A DNA stretch of 64,000 nucleotides from Mycobacterium sp. Aquia_213 (lineage in GTDB: Bacteria; Actinomycetota; Actinomycetes; Mycobacteriales; Mycobacteriaceae), in NCBI RefSeq assembly GCF_026625985.1, contig NZ_CP113116.1, positions 3,844,001 through 3,908,000 on the forward strand. Reading direction: 5' to 3'. Within the stretch, counting starts at the first letter, position 1. Each line of letters begins with the position of its first letter. The position numbers and the translations under genes are program-made. The notes beneath the pieces are model-generated. The model did not search any database, was not told the DNA's origin, and saw only the letters and a list, made by a program, of their open reading frames with translations. This document shows, piece after piece, positions 34,050 through 42,853 of this stretch.

Positions 34050-34415
34050 ATGCCCGAACCGACCCGCGGACGGTCCACCGCCGACATCGTCGCGACGGCG
34101 CTGCTGTTTCTCGGCCAGCTGGCGGCGAGCGCGCTGCTATTCGTCCCGGCAATGCTGGGGACAACACTGGCCACCTGCGGCGCCAACTGCGACAGTGCCG
34201 AGGTGAGCCGCGTCGTGCACAGCACCTGGACCGGGGCGCTGATCATGGTGTCCGGAGTGGGGATTGCGCTGCTGGTGGCGGCCTGCGGAACACTCGTTTC
34301 CGGCCTGCGCGGGACCTTGATGTGGAAGTGGCCGGCGCTCGGGCTGGCGATCGTGATGGGCTGCTTTTTGATCACGATGGGCCTGTGGGTGAACCCCACG
34401 CCCGGGACCGGTTGA
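34050..34415 (+). CDS. Small membrane protein of unknown function
   Basis: The 121-residue protein has three hydrophobic helices at about residues 11-36, 60-85 and 94-112. The loop after the first helix carries a Cys pair ('TLATCGANCDSAEV') that may form a disulfide outside the membrane. It starts 15 nt after the echA16-like gene and is probably co-transcribed with it. I do not recognise the family. Confidence 0.65.
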   Translation: MPEPTRGRSTADIVATALLFLGQLAASALLFVPAMLGTTLATCGANCDSAEVSRVVHSTWTGALIMVSGVGIALLVAACGTLVSGLRGTLMWKWPALGLAIVMGCFLITMGLWVNPTPGTG

Positions 34416-34497
34416 ATCACCGGTTATCGCCAGCCGCAGCAACACCCAATACGATCCAAACAGCTACCCAACCCAGCGAGCACGGCAGGAGGAATCG

Positions 34498-35079
34498 ATG
34501 CGCATTATCGTCGACCTCACGATGCGGGTTCTTGGCATCCTGACCCTGGTCATCGTGTCGGCGATCGCATCCGGGCAGCACGCGTGGGCACAGCCGCCGC
34601 CACGTTTTCCCAGTCTCGACGGATTCACCGCGGTTCCGGCCGACGGCTATCTCACGACGTCGCTGCCGGGCAGCTCACCCCGGATAAGTTTCTCGGCCCC
34701 GAACTCGGTGGTGTGCGACTTCTATGGCGGGCCGGCGCCCGCCCCGCAACCATCACAGGACATTAAGTGCAATGGCGAAGTGCCCGGAATAGACGACATT
34801 CTCTTTCCCGGCGGCGGCCACCCGAAACCGGGCGACTGCGTGGAGGGCTCGGTGAATTTCAAGGGACCCGGCTACGCACTGAGCCGGATGTCCTACGGCG
34901 GCTGCGGCGGCAGCCCGGCCGCACTGCCGTATGCCGGTAAGGCATTGGCCGCCGGGCAGAAGTTGTCCTACCTCAACGTCACCTGCGCCGTGGGCGCCGA
35001 CAACCTGATCGCCTGTCTGGATACCACCAGCGGGGACCACGGATTCGTGCTGCAGACCGTGGGAAGCTGGGCGTTCTAG
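34498..35079 (+). CDS. Secreted mycobacterial protein of unknown function
   Basis: The 193-residue protein has a strong AGGAGG site 5 nt before its ATG and a clear signal peptide ('MRVLGILTLVIVSAIASGQ' ending 'AWA-QPPP'). The mature part contains several Cys ('VVCDFYGG', 'IKCNGEVPG', 'GDCVEGSV', 'YGGCGGSP', 'VTCAVGAD', 'IACLDTTSG'), consistent with disulfide-bonded extracellular folding. It is convergent with nrnA (7-nt gap). The function is unknown. Confidence 0.75.
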   Translation: MRIIVDLTMRVLGILTLVIVSAIASGQHAWAQPPPRFPSLDGFTAVPADGYLTTSLPGSSPRISFSAPNSVVCDFYGGPAPAPQPSQDIKCNGEVPGIDDILFPGGGHPKPGDCVEGSVNFKGPGYALSRMSYGGCGGSPAALPYAGKALAAGQKLSYLNVTCAVGADNLIACLDTTSGDHGFVLQTVGSWAF

Positions 35080-35086
35080 CCCAGCC

Positions 35087-36097
35087 CTAACCGAGCGCCG
35101 CGCGCAGCGAGGCCACCACATCGTCGATCGACCCGGCGGTCGAATAGCCGGCGGCCAGCCGGTGGCCACCGCCACCGAACACGGACGCGACCGCGGCCAG
35201 GTCCACATCGGCCTTGGCCCGCATCGACACCGACCATTGTTGCGGGTCAACCTCTTTGAACACCGCGGCCACCTCGGCCTGCTGCGTGGTGCGCACGATG
35301 TCGACGATGCTCTCGACTTCCTCCGGACGGGAGTTGGTCCAGTCCTGGTTGTCGACGACCGCGTAGACCAGCCCGCGCCCCCCGACCGCATCCGGCACCA
35401 ATTGCGCCGAGCCGAGCACCCGGGACAGCAACGGTAGCCACCCGAACGGGTGGGTGTCCATCAGCGTTCGGCTGATCTTGGCGTTGTCCACACCGAGCTC
35501 GACCAGCCGGGCGGCCAGCCGGAACGCGCGGGCGCTGGCCCAGCGGAACGAGCCGGTGTCGGTGGTCAGCCCGGCGTAGATGCAGTGCGCGACATCGCGG
35601 TCGATCGGCTTGCCCCAGGCGTCAAGCAGCTCGGCCACCAAAAACGTCGTGGAGTCCGCCGACGGGTCGACGAAGTTGGCGGTGCCGAACATCTCGTTGG
35701 AGGCGTGGTGATCGATCACCAGCAGCGGCTGGTCCGGGCCGGCCAGTTCGCCGAGTGCGCCGAGCCTCTTGCGGCTCGGAACATCCACCGTCACAAGCAA
35801 ATCGACATCGCGGCGCATCGTGTCGGGGCTCACCAGCAGCTGGCACCCGGGCAGCGAACGCAGCGACTCCGGCAGCGTCGCCGGCGCGGCGAAGCTGACC
35901 TCGACCTGTTTGTCGCTTCTGTCGAGCACGGTGGCCAACGCCAATCCCGCGCCGATCGTGTCGGCGTCGGGATGAACGTGGCAGATCACCCCGATTGTCG
36001 TTGCGGCCGAAAGCAACTCGGCGGCGCCGACCGCATCTACCCGCGACCCCGTGATCGGGACGCGGGCCAGTTCAGTCTTCGGGTCGATGGTCGTCAC
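35087..36097 (-). CDS. nrnA: DHH-family oligoribonuclease / c-di-AMP phosphodiesterase NrnA (Rv2837c, CnpB)
   Basis: The 336-residue protein has the DHH domain motifs 'HVHPDADTIGAGLALA', 'VTVDVPS' and 'LVIDHHASN', then a DHHA1 domain ending 'GGGGHRLAAGYS'. The M. tuberculosis orthologue hydrolyses c-di-AMP, pAp and nanoRNA. GTG at 36097 was chosen because 'VTTIDPKTE' matches that orthologue and gives the same length (336). The start overlaps the end of rbfA by 26 bp, so it closes the infB-rbfA operon. Confidence 0.94.
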   Translation of the reverse strand: MTTIDPKTELARVPITGSRVDAVGAAELLSAATTIGVICHVHPDADTIGAGLALATVLDRSDKQVEVSFAAPATLPESLRSLPGCQLLVSPDTMRRDVDLLVTVDVPSRKRLGALGELAGPDQPLLVIDHHASNEMFGTANFVDPSADSTTFLVAELLDAWGKPIDRDVAHCIYAGLTTDTGSFRWASARAFRLAARLVELGVDNAKISRTLMDTHPFGWLPLLSRVLGSAQLVPDAVGGRGLVYAVVDNQDWTNSRPEEVESIVDIVRTTQQAEVAAVFKEVDPQQWSVSMRAKADVDLAAVASVFGGGGHRLAAGYSTAGSIDDVVASLRAALG

Positions 36098-36560
36098 CGG
36101 CGTCCCCAGCGTCGTGCCCGCCCGCTGCCGCTCCGCTCTCACGGTATGGATCGGCCTCCCCGGCCGGCTTGGCTCCCACCCGAACCCGCGCCACGTCCTC
36201 GTCGGCGGCGCGCGCACGAGCCAGCAGCTCGTCCAACCGCTGCACGGTGTCCGTGGTCGTGTCCCGGGTGAACGTCAACGTGGGAGTGAAGCGCACGCCG
36301 GTGCCCGCACCGACCATGGTGCGCAACGTTCCCTTGGCCCGGTCCAGCGCGGCCGCGGCCGCCTCGTAGTCGGGCTCGTCGTCGAGCGTGGCTCCCATGA
36401 CGGTGTAGAACAGCGTCGCGTCGTGCAGGTCGGCGGTCACCTTCGCGTCAACGATGGTCACCCCATCCAGGCCCGGATCCTTGATCTCGAATTCGATCGC
36501 CGAGGCGACGATCGTGTTGATCCGTTTGGCCAGCCGGCGCGCCCGTGCCGGGTCCGCCAT
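36072..36560 (-). CDS. rbfA: Ribosome-binding factor A
   Basis: The 162-residue protein binds the 30S subunit during late assembly. RbfA features include 'ARRLAKRINTIVASAIEFEI', 'VTADLHDATLFYTVMG' and 'RFTPTLTFTRDTTTDTVQRL'. An Arg/Gly/Asp-rich tail of about 30 residues follows. The start (ATG 36560) overlaps the infB stop by one base. The long upstream extension of the frame lies inside infB and is not real. Confidence 0.94.
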   Translation of the reverse strand: MADPARARRLAKRINTIVASAIEFEIKDPGLDGVTIVDAKVTADLHDATLFYTVMGATLDDEPDYEAAAAALDRAKGTLRTMVGAGTGVRFTPTLTFTRDTTTDTVQRLDELLARARAADEDVARVRVGAKPAGEADPYRESGAAAGGHDAGDAGDDHRPED

Positions 36561-39430
36561 CAGGCGCGCTCCTTCTCGACGAGCTCGAAGGACTCGATGA
36601 TGTCGCCTTCCTTGATGTCGGAATACGTCAGCGTCATACCGCATTCGAAGCCCTCGCGAACCTCGGTCACGTCGTCCTTCTCGCGGCGCAGCGACGAGAT
36701 CGTCAAGTTGTCGGCGACCACGATGTTGTCGCGCAACAATCGGGCCTTGGCGTTGCGGCGCACGATGCCCGAGCTGATGATGCAACCGGCGATGACACCG
36801 ACCTTCGAGGACCGGAAGATCGCCCGGATCTCGGCACGGCCCAGCTGGTTCTCCTCGTAGATCGGCTTGAGCATGCCGCGCAGGGCCTTCTCGATCTCGT
36901 CGATGGCCTGGTAGATCACCGAGTAGTACCGGATGTCCACGCCTTCGCGGTTCGCCAGCTCCGTCGCCTTGCCTTCGGCACGCACGTTGAAGCCGATGAT
37001 CACCGCATCCGAGGCCGACGCCAGGTTGACGTTGGTCTCGGTGATGCCACCGACACCGCGGTCGATGACGCGCAGCTCCACCTCGTCGTCGATCTCGATG
37101 CCCATCAGGGCCTCTTCCAGCGCCTCGACGGTACCGGCGTTGTCGCCCTTGAGGATCAGGTTCAGCTGGCTGGTTTCCTTCAGCGCGGCATCCAGATCGT
37201 CCAGGCTGATCCGCTTGCGGGACCGGGCCGCCAGCGCGTTGCGCTTGCGGGCGCTGCGCCGGTCGGCGATCTGGCGGGCAATGCGGTCCTCGTCGACGAC
37301 CAGCAGGTTGTCCCCGGCGCCGGGCACCGACGTGAAACCGATGACCTGCACCGGCCGCGACGGCAGCGCCTCGTGGACGTCCTCGCCGTGCTCGTCGACC
37401 ATCCGCCGGACCCGGCCGTAGGCGTCGCCGGCGACGATCGAGTCACCGACCCGCAGCGTGCCGCGCTGGATCAGCACGGTGGCCACCGGTCCTCGACCGC
37501 GGTCCAGGTGCGCCTCGATCGCCACACCCTGGGCTTCCATGTCGGGGTTGGCCCGCAGGTCCAGGGCTGCATCGGCGGTCAACAGCACCGCCTCCTCGAG
37601 CGCCTCGATGTTGGTGCCCTGCTTGGCCGAGATGTCGACGAACATCGTGTCGCCACCGAAATCCTCTGCCACCAAACCATATTCGGTGAGCTGGCCGCGG
37701 ATCTTGGCCGGGTCGGCACCTTCCTTGTCAATCTTGTTGACTGCCACCACAATCGGCACGTCGGCCGCCTGCGCGTGGTTGATCGCCTCCACCGTCTGCG
37801 GCATCACGCCGTCGTCGGCGGCGACCACCAGGATCGCGATGTCGGTGGCCTTGGCACCGCGGGCACGCATGGCGGTGAACGCCTCGTGACCCGGGGTGTC
37901 GATGAAGGTGATCAGCCGCTCGCTGCCCTCGAAGTCGACCCCGACCTGATAGGCGCCGATGTGCTGGGTGATGCCACCGGCCTCGCCCTCGCGGACGCTG
38001 GCATTCCGGATGGTGTCCAGCAGCCGGGTTTTACCGTGGTCGACGTGACCCATCACGGTCACCACCGGCGGACGGGTCTGCAGATCGTCCTCGCCGCCCT
38101 CGTCCTCGCCATAGGTGAGGTCGAACGACTCCAGCAGCTCACGGTCTTCGTCCTCGGGACTGACGACCTGGACGACGTAGTTCATCTCGCTGCCCAGCAG
38201 CTCGAGCGTCTCGTCACCGACCGACTGGGTGGCCGTCACCATCTCGCCGAGGTTGAACAGCGCCTGCACCAACGAGGCCGGATTGGCATTGATCTTGTCG
38301 GCGAAGTCGCTCAGCGATGCGCCGCGGGCCAGCCGGATGGTCTCGCCGTTGCCGTGCGGCAACCGCACGCCACCGACGACCGGCGCCTGCATGTTCTCGT
38401 ACTCAGCGCGTTTCGCCCGCTTCGACTTGCGACCGCGCCGCGGCGCGCCGCCGGGACGGCCGAACGCACCGGCCGCACCGCCACGCTGGCCGGGACGGCC
38501 ACCGCCGCCACCACCACCGCCGGGGCCACCGCCACCGGGACGGCCGCGGAAACCGCCGCCGGCGCCTGGTGCGGCTCCGACGCCACCACCACCGCCGCCG
38601 CCGCCGCGGTAGTTACCGCCGCCACCGGACCCGCCACCGGGACCGCCGCCGGGACCACCGGGACGGCCACCGCCGGGACGGGGGCCGCCGCCACCGGGAC
38701 GTGCTCCCGATCGCTGGAAGCCGCCACCGCCACTACTGCCACCGGGACGCGGCGGCATGCTGCCGGGCGAAGCACCACCAGGCCGCGGTGCGCCGGGTCG
38801 GGGAGCCCCCGGGCGCGGCGCCTGCGGACGCGGAATGGGCCGGTCGACGGGCTGCGCCGACGAGAACGGGTTGTTGCCGACGCGCGGGGTGCGCGCCGCC
38901 GGCTTCGGGATCGGTCCGGGCCGCGGGCCGGGCGTCGCACCGGGCGCCGGGGCCTCTTGGCTGGGCGCCTGACCGCCGAGTTCCGGCGGTTTCGGCTGTC
39001 CGGGGGCCGGGGCCGAGGGACGCGTGGGTGCCGGCGCGGGCCGTCTGGGCGCCGGCGTCGGCGCTGCGGGCGTTTCGGTCCCCGAAGCCGCGGAAGCCGC
39101 CGGGGCAGGCGCGGCGGAGGGGGCAGCCGGTACGGCCGAGTCAGCGGCCTTCGCGGGTGCGGCGCTCGCCTCACCATTGCCGGAGGGCTTTTGAATCGCC
39201 CTGTCCAGGGCCTTGTCGAGCGAGCGGTCCGGGCTCTTCGGCGCGCTCTTGGCGCCGCCCGCGGGCTTGCTCCCGCCGAACGACTCGCGCAGCCGGCGAG
39301 CTACCGGGGCCTCTACGGTCGACGACGCGGATTTAACGAATTCGCCCTGATCATTCAGCCGGGCGAGAACTTCCTTGCTGGTGACACCGAGTTCCTTAGC
39401 CAACTCGTGTACGCGGGCCTTACCTGCCAC
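36560..39430 (-). CDS. infB: Translation initiation factor IF-2
   Basis: The 956-residue GTPase starts with GTG behind AGGAGA. The N-terminal IF2N module ('RVHELAKELGVTSKEVLARL') is followed by about 330 residues of disordered Pro/Gly/Arg-rich sequence. The G domain then has G1 'GHVDHGKTRL', G3 'DTPGHEAF' and G4 'NKID', followed by domains II-IV. It places initiator tRNA on the 30S subunit. The intrinsically disordered part contains many Gly-rich tracts ('GGGGGGGVG', 'GRPGGGGPGGGG'), which are likely indel hot spots. Confidence 0.97.
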   Translation of the reverse strand: MAGKARVHELAKELGVTSKEVLARLNDQGEFVKSASSTVEAPVARRLRESFGGSKPAGGAKSAPKSPDRSLDKALDRAIQKPSGNGEASAAPAKAADSAVPAAPSAAPAPAASAASGTETPAAPTPAPRRPAPAPTRPSAPAPGQPKPPELGGQAPSQEAPAPGATPGPRPGPIPKPAARTPRVGNNPFSSAQPVDRPIPRPQAPRPGAPRPGAPRPGGASPGSMPPRPGGSSGGGGFQRSGARPGGGGPRPGGGRPGGPGGGPGGGSGGGGNYRGGGGGGGGVGAAPGAGGGFRGRPGGGGPGGGGGGGGRPGQRGGAAGAFGRPGGAPRRGRKSKRAKRAEYENMQAPVVGGVRLPHGNGETIRLARGASLSDFADKINANPASLVQALFNLGEMVTATQSVGDETLELLGSEMNYVVQVVSPEDEDRELLESFDLTYGEDEGGEDDLQTRPPVVTVMGHVDHGKTRLLDTIRNASVREGEAGGITQHIGAYQVGVDFEGSERLITFIDTPGHEAFTAMRARGAKATDIAILVVAADDGVMPQTVEAINHAQAADVPIVVAVNKIDKEGADPAKIRGQLTEYGLVAEDFGGDTMFVDISAKQGTNIEALEEAVLLTADAALDLRANPDMEAQGVAIEAHLDRGRGPVATVLIQRGTLRVGDSIVAGDAYGRVRRMVDEHGEDVHEALPSRPVQVIGFTSVPGAGDNLLVVDEDRIARQIADRRSARKRNALAARSRKRISLDDLDAALKETSQLNLILKGDNAGTVEALEEALMGIEIDDEVELRVIDRGVGGITETNVNLASASDAVIIGFNVRAEGKATELANREGVDIRYYSVIYQAIDEIEKALRGMLKPIYEENQLGRAEIRAIFRSSKVGVIAGCIISSGIVRRNAKARLLRDNIVVADNLTISSLRREKDDVTEVREGFECGMTLTYSDIKEGDIIESFELVEKERA

Positions 39431-39493
39431 TACATCTCCTGTCTATGAGGCGACAGCAGCGGGCCGCGCCTCGGGTTTAGCTATGACGCATGG

Positions 39494-39856
39494 TCATCGG
39501 GACTTCACGGTGTGCTCATGTTCTTCGCTACCTGTTCTGTTGCCGGGCGAGTCGGGCACCCCTAAGTGCTCGACCAACGCGGATGTGTCCGGTGGACGGT
39601 CGATGCGCAGCGCTTTGGTGAAAGCCCGCCGCCGAATCGCTTCGTGTACGCACCGCGGTACGGGATGCAGCCATGCACCCCGCCCCGGCAGGCGAGTCGC
39701 CGTGTCAACGATCACGGCATATTCGCCGTTCCCGGTAGACACCGCCACCACTCGGAGCAATCGGACGGCCAACTCTCGCTTCCGGCACCCCACACACGTC
39801 CGCACGGGTCCACCCATGTGTCTGTGCGCCGAGGCCGAAGGCTTGCGCTGGATCAC
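39494..39856 (-). CDS. ylxR: YlxR-family (DUF448) nucleic-acid-binding protein (Rv2840c-like)
   Basis: The 120-residue protein matches YlxR: 'RTCVGCRKRELAVRLLRVV' and 'PGRGAWLHPVPRCVHEAIRR'. The family is encoded between nusA and infB in many bacteria and binds RNA or DNA. The internal Met in 'HMGGPVRTC' may be the true start, giving a size closer to my recollection of the M. tuberculosis protein (99 residues). It sits 63 bp upstream of infB in the same direction. Confidence 0.9.
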   Translation of the reverse strand: MIQRKPSASAHRHMGGPVRTCVGCRKRELAVRLLRVVAVSTGNGEYAVIVDTATRLPGRGAWLHPVPRCVHEAIRRRAFTKALRIDRPPDTSALVEHLGVPDSPGNRTGSEEHEHTVKSR

Positions 39857-39987
39857 GGCTCAGTCTAGCGTCACGGAACCGATGGTCAGAACCACCCGCA
39901 ACCGCACCGTAACCTGCGCGCCCGATCCCGGCCGCGACCGCGACAAACCGGCTTCACCAAACTCAAACGCGCAGCGGTGACGTCGGG

Positions 39988-41037
39988 CTAGTGGTCGTGG
40001 GCCATCGGGTGGCTGGCACCGTGTTCGGGCTGGTCCTCCCCTGCGGCACCGGCGGGCGAATCGCCGCGAATGTCGATGCGCCACCCGGTGAGCCGGGCCG
40101 CCAGCCGCGCGTTCTGCCCCTCCTTGCCGATGGCCAGGGACAGCTGAAAGTCGGGCACCACCACGCGGGCGGCGCGGGCGGTCTGGTCGATGACCGACAC
40201 CGAAACCACCTTCGCCGGCGACAACGCGTTGGCGACGAACCGGGCCGGGTCCTCGTCGTAGTCGATGATGTCGATCTTCTCTCCGGAAAGCTCGCTCATC
40301 ACGTTGCGGACCCGCTGCCCCATCGGACCGATGCAGGCGCCCTTGGCGTTCAGTCCCTGCACCCGGGACGCGACGGCGATCTTGGAGCGGTGCCCCGCCT
40401 CGCGCGCCACGGCCACGATCTCCACCGACCCGTCGGCGATCTCGGGGACCTCCAGCGAGAACAACTTGCGGACCAGGTTGGGGTGGGTGCGCGACAACGT
40501 GATCAGCGGCTCACGCGAACCCCGCGTCACGCCGACCACATAGCAACGCACCCGGTTGCCGTGCTCGTAACTCTCGCCGGGGACCTGTTCGGCCGCCGGG
40601 ATGACGCCCTCGGAGGCTTTGGTCTCGCTGCCCATCCGCACGACGACCAGACCGCGGGCGTTCGCGCGGCTGTCGCGCTGAATCACGCCGGCGACGATTT
40701 CGCCTTCGCGGGTGGAGAACTCGCCGTAGGTGCGCTCGTTCTCCGCGTCGCGGAAGCGCTGCAACATCACCTGGCGCGCGGTGGTCGCGGCGATGCGGCC
40801 GAAACCCTCAGGGGTGTCGTCCCATTCGCTGATGACGTTGCCGTCCTCGTCCACCTCGCGGGCCATCACCTTCACGACGCCGGTCTTGCGGTCGATCTCG
40901 ATCCGCGCATCGTTCTGGTGGCCCTGGGTGTGGCGGTAGGCGGTCAGCAACGCCGACTTGATCGTCTCGAGCAGCTCGTTGACCGAGATACCCCGGTCCA
41001 CCTCGATCGCGTGCAACGCCGCCATGTCGATATTCAT
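39988..41037 (-). CDS. nusA: Transcription termination/antitermination factor NusA
   Basis: The 349-residue protein has the N-terminal polymerase-binding domain ('ALHAIEVDRGISVNELLETI'), an S1 domain, and two KH domains ('GACIGPMGQRVRNVMSEL' and 'SLAIGKEGQNARLAARLTGW'). The C-terminal acidic repeats of enterobacterial NusA are missing, as in other actinobacteria. It overlaps the rimP stop by 4 nt (ATGA). Confidence 0.97.
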   Translation of the reverse strand: MNIDMAALHAIEVDRGISVNELLETIKSALLTAYRHTQGHQNDARIEIDRKTGVVKVMAREVDEDGNVISEWDDTPEGFGRIAATTARQVMLQRFRDAENERTYGEFSTREGEIVAGVIQRDSRANARGLVVVRMGSETKASEGVIPAAEQVPGESYEHGNRVRCYVVGVTRGSREPLITLSRTHPNLVRKLFSLEVPEIADGSVEIVAVAREAGHRSKIAVASRVQGLNAKGACIGPMGQRVRNVMSELSGEKIDIIDYDEDPARFVANALSPAKVVSVSVIDQTARAARVVVPDFQLSLAIGKEGQNARLAARLTGWRIDIRGDSPAGAAGEDQPEHGASHPMAHDH

Positions 41038-41576
41038 GCTCCGGCCTCCGTTCTCCGGGTCTCACCCACACCCGCCAGATCCAGCTCGGCTGCCGATGGC
41101 GACGAAAACTCGACCTGGACAACAGCTTTCGCGATCTGAGCGAGCGGGATGTCACGCACTGCCCAGTCGCGGCCGTCGCGGACCACCAGCGCCACCGCGT
41201 CGGCACCGGTCTGACCCACCCGGCCGGTCAATTGCGATCCGTCCGACAACTCCAGCTCGACCTTGCGGCCGCGCGCACGGCGGAAGTGTTTCTCAGTGGT
41301 GAGCGGACGGTCCACGCCGGGCGAGCTGACCTCGAGAACATAGCTGTCGCCGATGCCGTCCAGGCCGTCCAGGCCGTCCAGCAAAGCCGACGCCGACCGT
41401 GACAGGGTCGCAACGGTGTCCAGGTCCAGGGCGGTGTCGCCATCGGCAATCACCGTGATTCGGGGCGGACGCACCCGGGGATCGATGACCACATCTTCGA
41501 TTTCATAGCCAGCGCGCGCGAACTCGCCACCGAGTAGCTCGATCACCTGCGTCTGTGACGGTAGCCCGGTGGTCAC
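41034..41576 (-). CDS. rimP: Ribosome maturation factor RimP
   Basis: The 180-residue protein starts with GTG ('VTTGLPSQTQVIELL') like its M. tuberculosis orthologue. The RimP core 'VLEVSSPGVDRPLTTEKHF' followed by 'RARGRKVELEL' is intact. It is needed for 30S maturation and heads the rimP-nusA-ylxR-infB-rbfA-nrnA series. The frame stays open about 630 nt upstream, but that stretch lacks protein-like character and lies opposite the Rv2843-like gene. Confidence 0.94.
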   Translation of the reverse strand: MTTGLPSQTQVIELLGGEFARAGYEIEDVVIDPRVRPPRITVIADGDTALDLDTVATLSRSASALLDGLDGLDGIGDSYVLEVSSPGVDRPLTTEKHFRRARGRKVELELSDGSQLTGRVGQTGADAVALVVRDGRDWAVRDIPLAQIAKAVVQVEFSSPSAAELDLAGVGETRRTEAGA

Positions 41577-41619
41577 GGCGAGCTCCTCATCTTGAGTTGT
41601 CCGGTCATCTAGCTGATGT

Positions 41620-41645
41620 CGCCGCCCAGCCATCTTCGGGCGGCG
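41620..41645 (-). promoter_or_regulatory. GC-rich hairpin in the rimP operon leader
   Basis: CGCCGCCC and GGGCGGCG form a perfect 8-bp stem with a 10-nt loop, 44 nt upstream of the rimP start on its leader side. The rimP-nusA-infB operon of other bacteria is subject to leader attenuation involving NusA. A similar role here is untested. Confidence 0.35.
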
Positions 41646-41790
41646 TCCGGCGTCCCGGTGGAACGCATAGCTGCCGTTCCGCGAGAACCAGCTACTAACG
41701 ATACGCCAGGAATCGCGTATGACGAGGTGATCGCGTAGGTCGAGGTCCACCGCAGCAGGCCCGGCACGCGGCCAATGGCAGGATGTTGCT

Positions 41791-42324
41791 GTGCCTAGCG
41801 CTGTACCCGTCACCAACAGGCGGGGTGTGCTCGCCGGGGGTGCCGCGCTTGCCGCGCTCGGGGTGGTCGTATCCGCCTGTGGCGAGTCCCCGCCGAAACC
41901 CCCCGCGGTCGAACAGCTGCTGGGTCCGTTAGACCAGGCTAGACACGACAGCACGCTTGCCGGTGCCGCCGCCGCGGCCGTCGGCGTTGCGCCGCAGATC
42001 GCGGCCGCGCTGTCGGTGGTCGCCAACCAGCGCGCCGCGCACGCCCGCGCGCTGTCCACCGAGATCGCCCGGGCGGCTGGCAAGCTCACCGCCTCATCGA
42101 GCGAGACGACCAGCCCCACCCCCAGCCCGGCCGCCCCCGCCGGGCCACCGCCGCCGCCACCCCCGGTGTCCGACGTGATCAACGCACTGCGCACCTCGGC
42201 GGACAACGCCACTCGCCTGGTGTCCTCCGAGTCGGGCTACCGCGCGGGACTGCTCGCCTCGATCGCCGCGTCGTGCACGGCGTCCTACCTGGTTGCGCTG
42301 GTACCCGGAGGGCCGTCGATATGA
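41791..42324 (+). CDS. Tat-type lipoprotein with ferritin-like helices (Rv2843-like)
   Basis: The 177-residue protein starts with GTG and has a twin-Arg signal ('TNRRGVLAGGAALAALGVVV') ending at a lipobox-like 'VSACGES'. The mature part has helices with Glu/His spacing such as 'VVANQRAAHARALSTEIARA', then a Pro-rich linker ('PAGPPPPPPPVSD'). The next gene overlaps by 4 nt and encodes a DUF4439 domain. In many actinobacteria both parts are reported as one exported ferritin-like protein, so these two genes may encode subunits of one envelope protein (inference). Confidence 0.78.
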   Translation: MPSAVPVTNRRGVLAGGAALAALGVVVSACGESPPKPPAVEQLLGPLDQARHDSTLAGAAAAAVGVAPQIAAALSVVANQRAAHARALSTEIARAAGKLTASSSETTSPTPSPAAPAGPPPPPPPVSDVINALRTSADNATRLVSSESGYRAGLLASIAASCTASYLVALVPGGPSI

Positions 42325-42767
42325 CCTCGGGCAACGACGCCGACAATGCGGCGCTCTGCGATGCACTGGCCGTCGAGCACTCGACCATCTACGGCTACGG
42401 CATCGTGTCCGCGCTGTCGCCGCCGAGCGTCAACAACCTGGTGGTGGAGGCGCTGCTGACGCATCGTCAGCGTCGCGACGACGTGATCGCCATGCTGGCC
42501 GCCCGCAAAGTCACCCCGCCTCCTGCCGCCGCCGGCTATCAGTTGCCACTGCTGGTGGGTAGTCCGGCCGACGCGGCTCGCCTGGCGGTGCGGATGGAAA
42601 GCGACGGTGCGACGGCGTGGCGCGCGGTCACCGAACACGCCGAGACCGCCGAGGACCGTGCGTTCGCCGCGACGGCCCTGACACAGAGCGCGGTGATGGG
42701 CGCCCGATGGAACCGCATCCTGGGCGCCTGGCCGATCACGACCAGCTTCCCGGGCGGCAACGAATAG
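42321..42767 (+). CDS. DUF4439 ferritin-like protein (Rv2844-like)
   Basis: The 148-residue protein has the DUF4439 pattern 'DALAVEHSTIYGYGIVSAL', then 'THRQRRDDVIAML' and 'EDRAFAATALTQSAVMGARW'. The E-H and R-x-x-R-D positions resemble a ferritin-like four-helix bundle. It lacks a signal peptide of its own. ATG overlaps the stop of the Tat lipoprotein gene (ATGA), so co-translation is expected. It is convergent with proS. Confidence 0.78.
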   Translation: MTSGNDADNAALCDALAVEHSTIYGYGIVSALSPPSVNNLVVEALLTHRQRRDDVIAMLAARKVTPPPAAAGYQLPLLVGSPADAARLAVRMESDGATAWRAVTEHAETAEDRAFAATALTQSAVMGARWNRILGAWPITTSFPGGNE

Positions 42768-42810
42768 CTCCGGCTAGCCGGTCTCGCGGCGATCGCGAGC
42801 GCGGCGCAGC

Positions 42811-42846
42811 CGGGAGCATGGGGGCACCTCCCGCTTGCGGGGGAGG
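42811..42846. terminator. Hairpin between convergent Rv2844-like gene and proS
   Basis: CCTCCC pairs with GGGAGG around a short GC-rich loop (alternative CCCGC/GCGGG). The segment beginning GAGCATGGGGGCACC resembles a short intergenic repeat seen elsewhere in mycobacteria. It sits where a bidirectional terminator is needed. Confidence 0.45.
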
Positions 42847-42853
42847 GTCGCCG

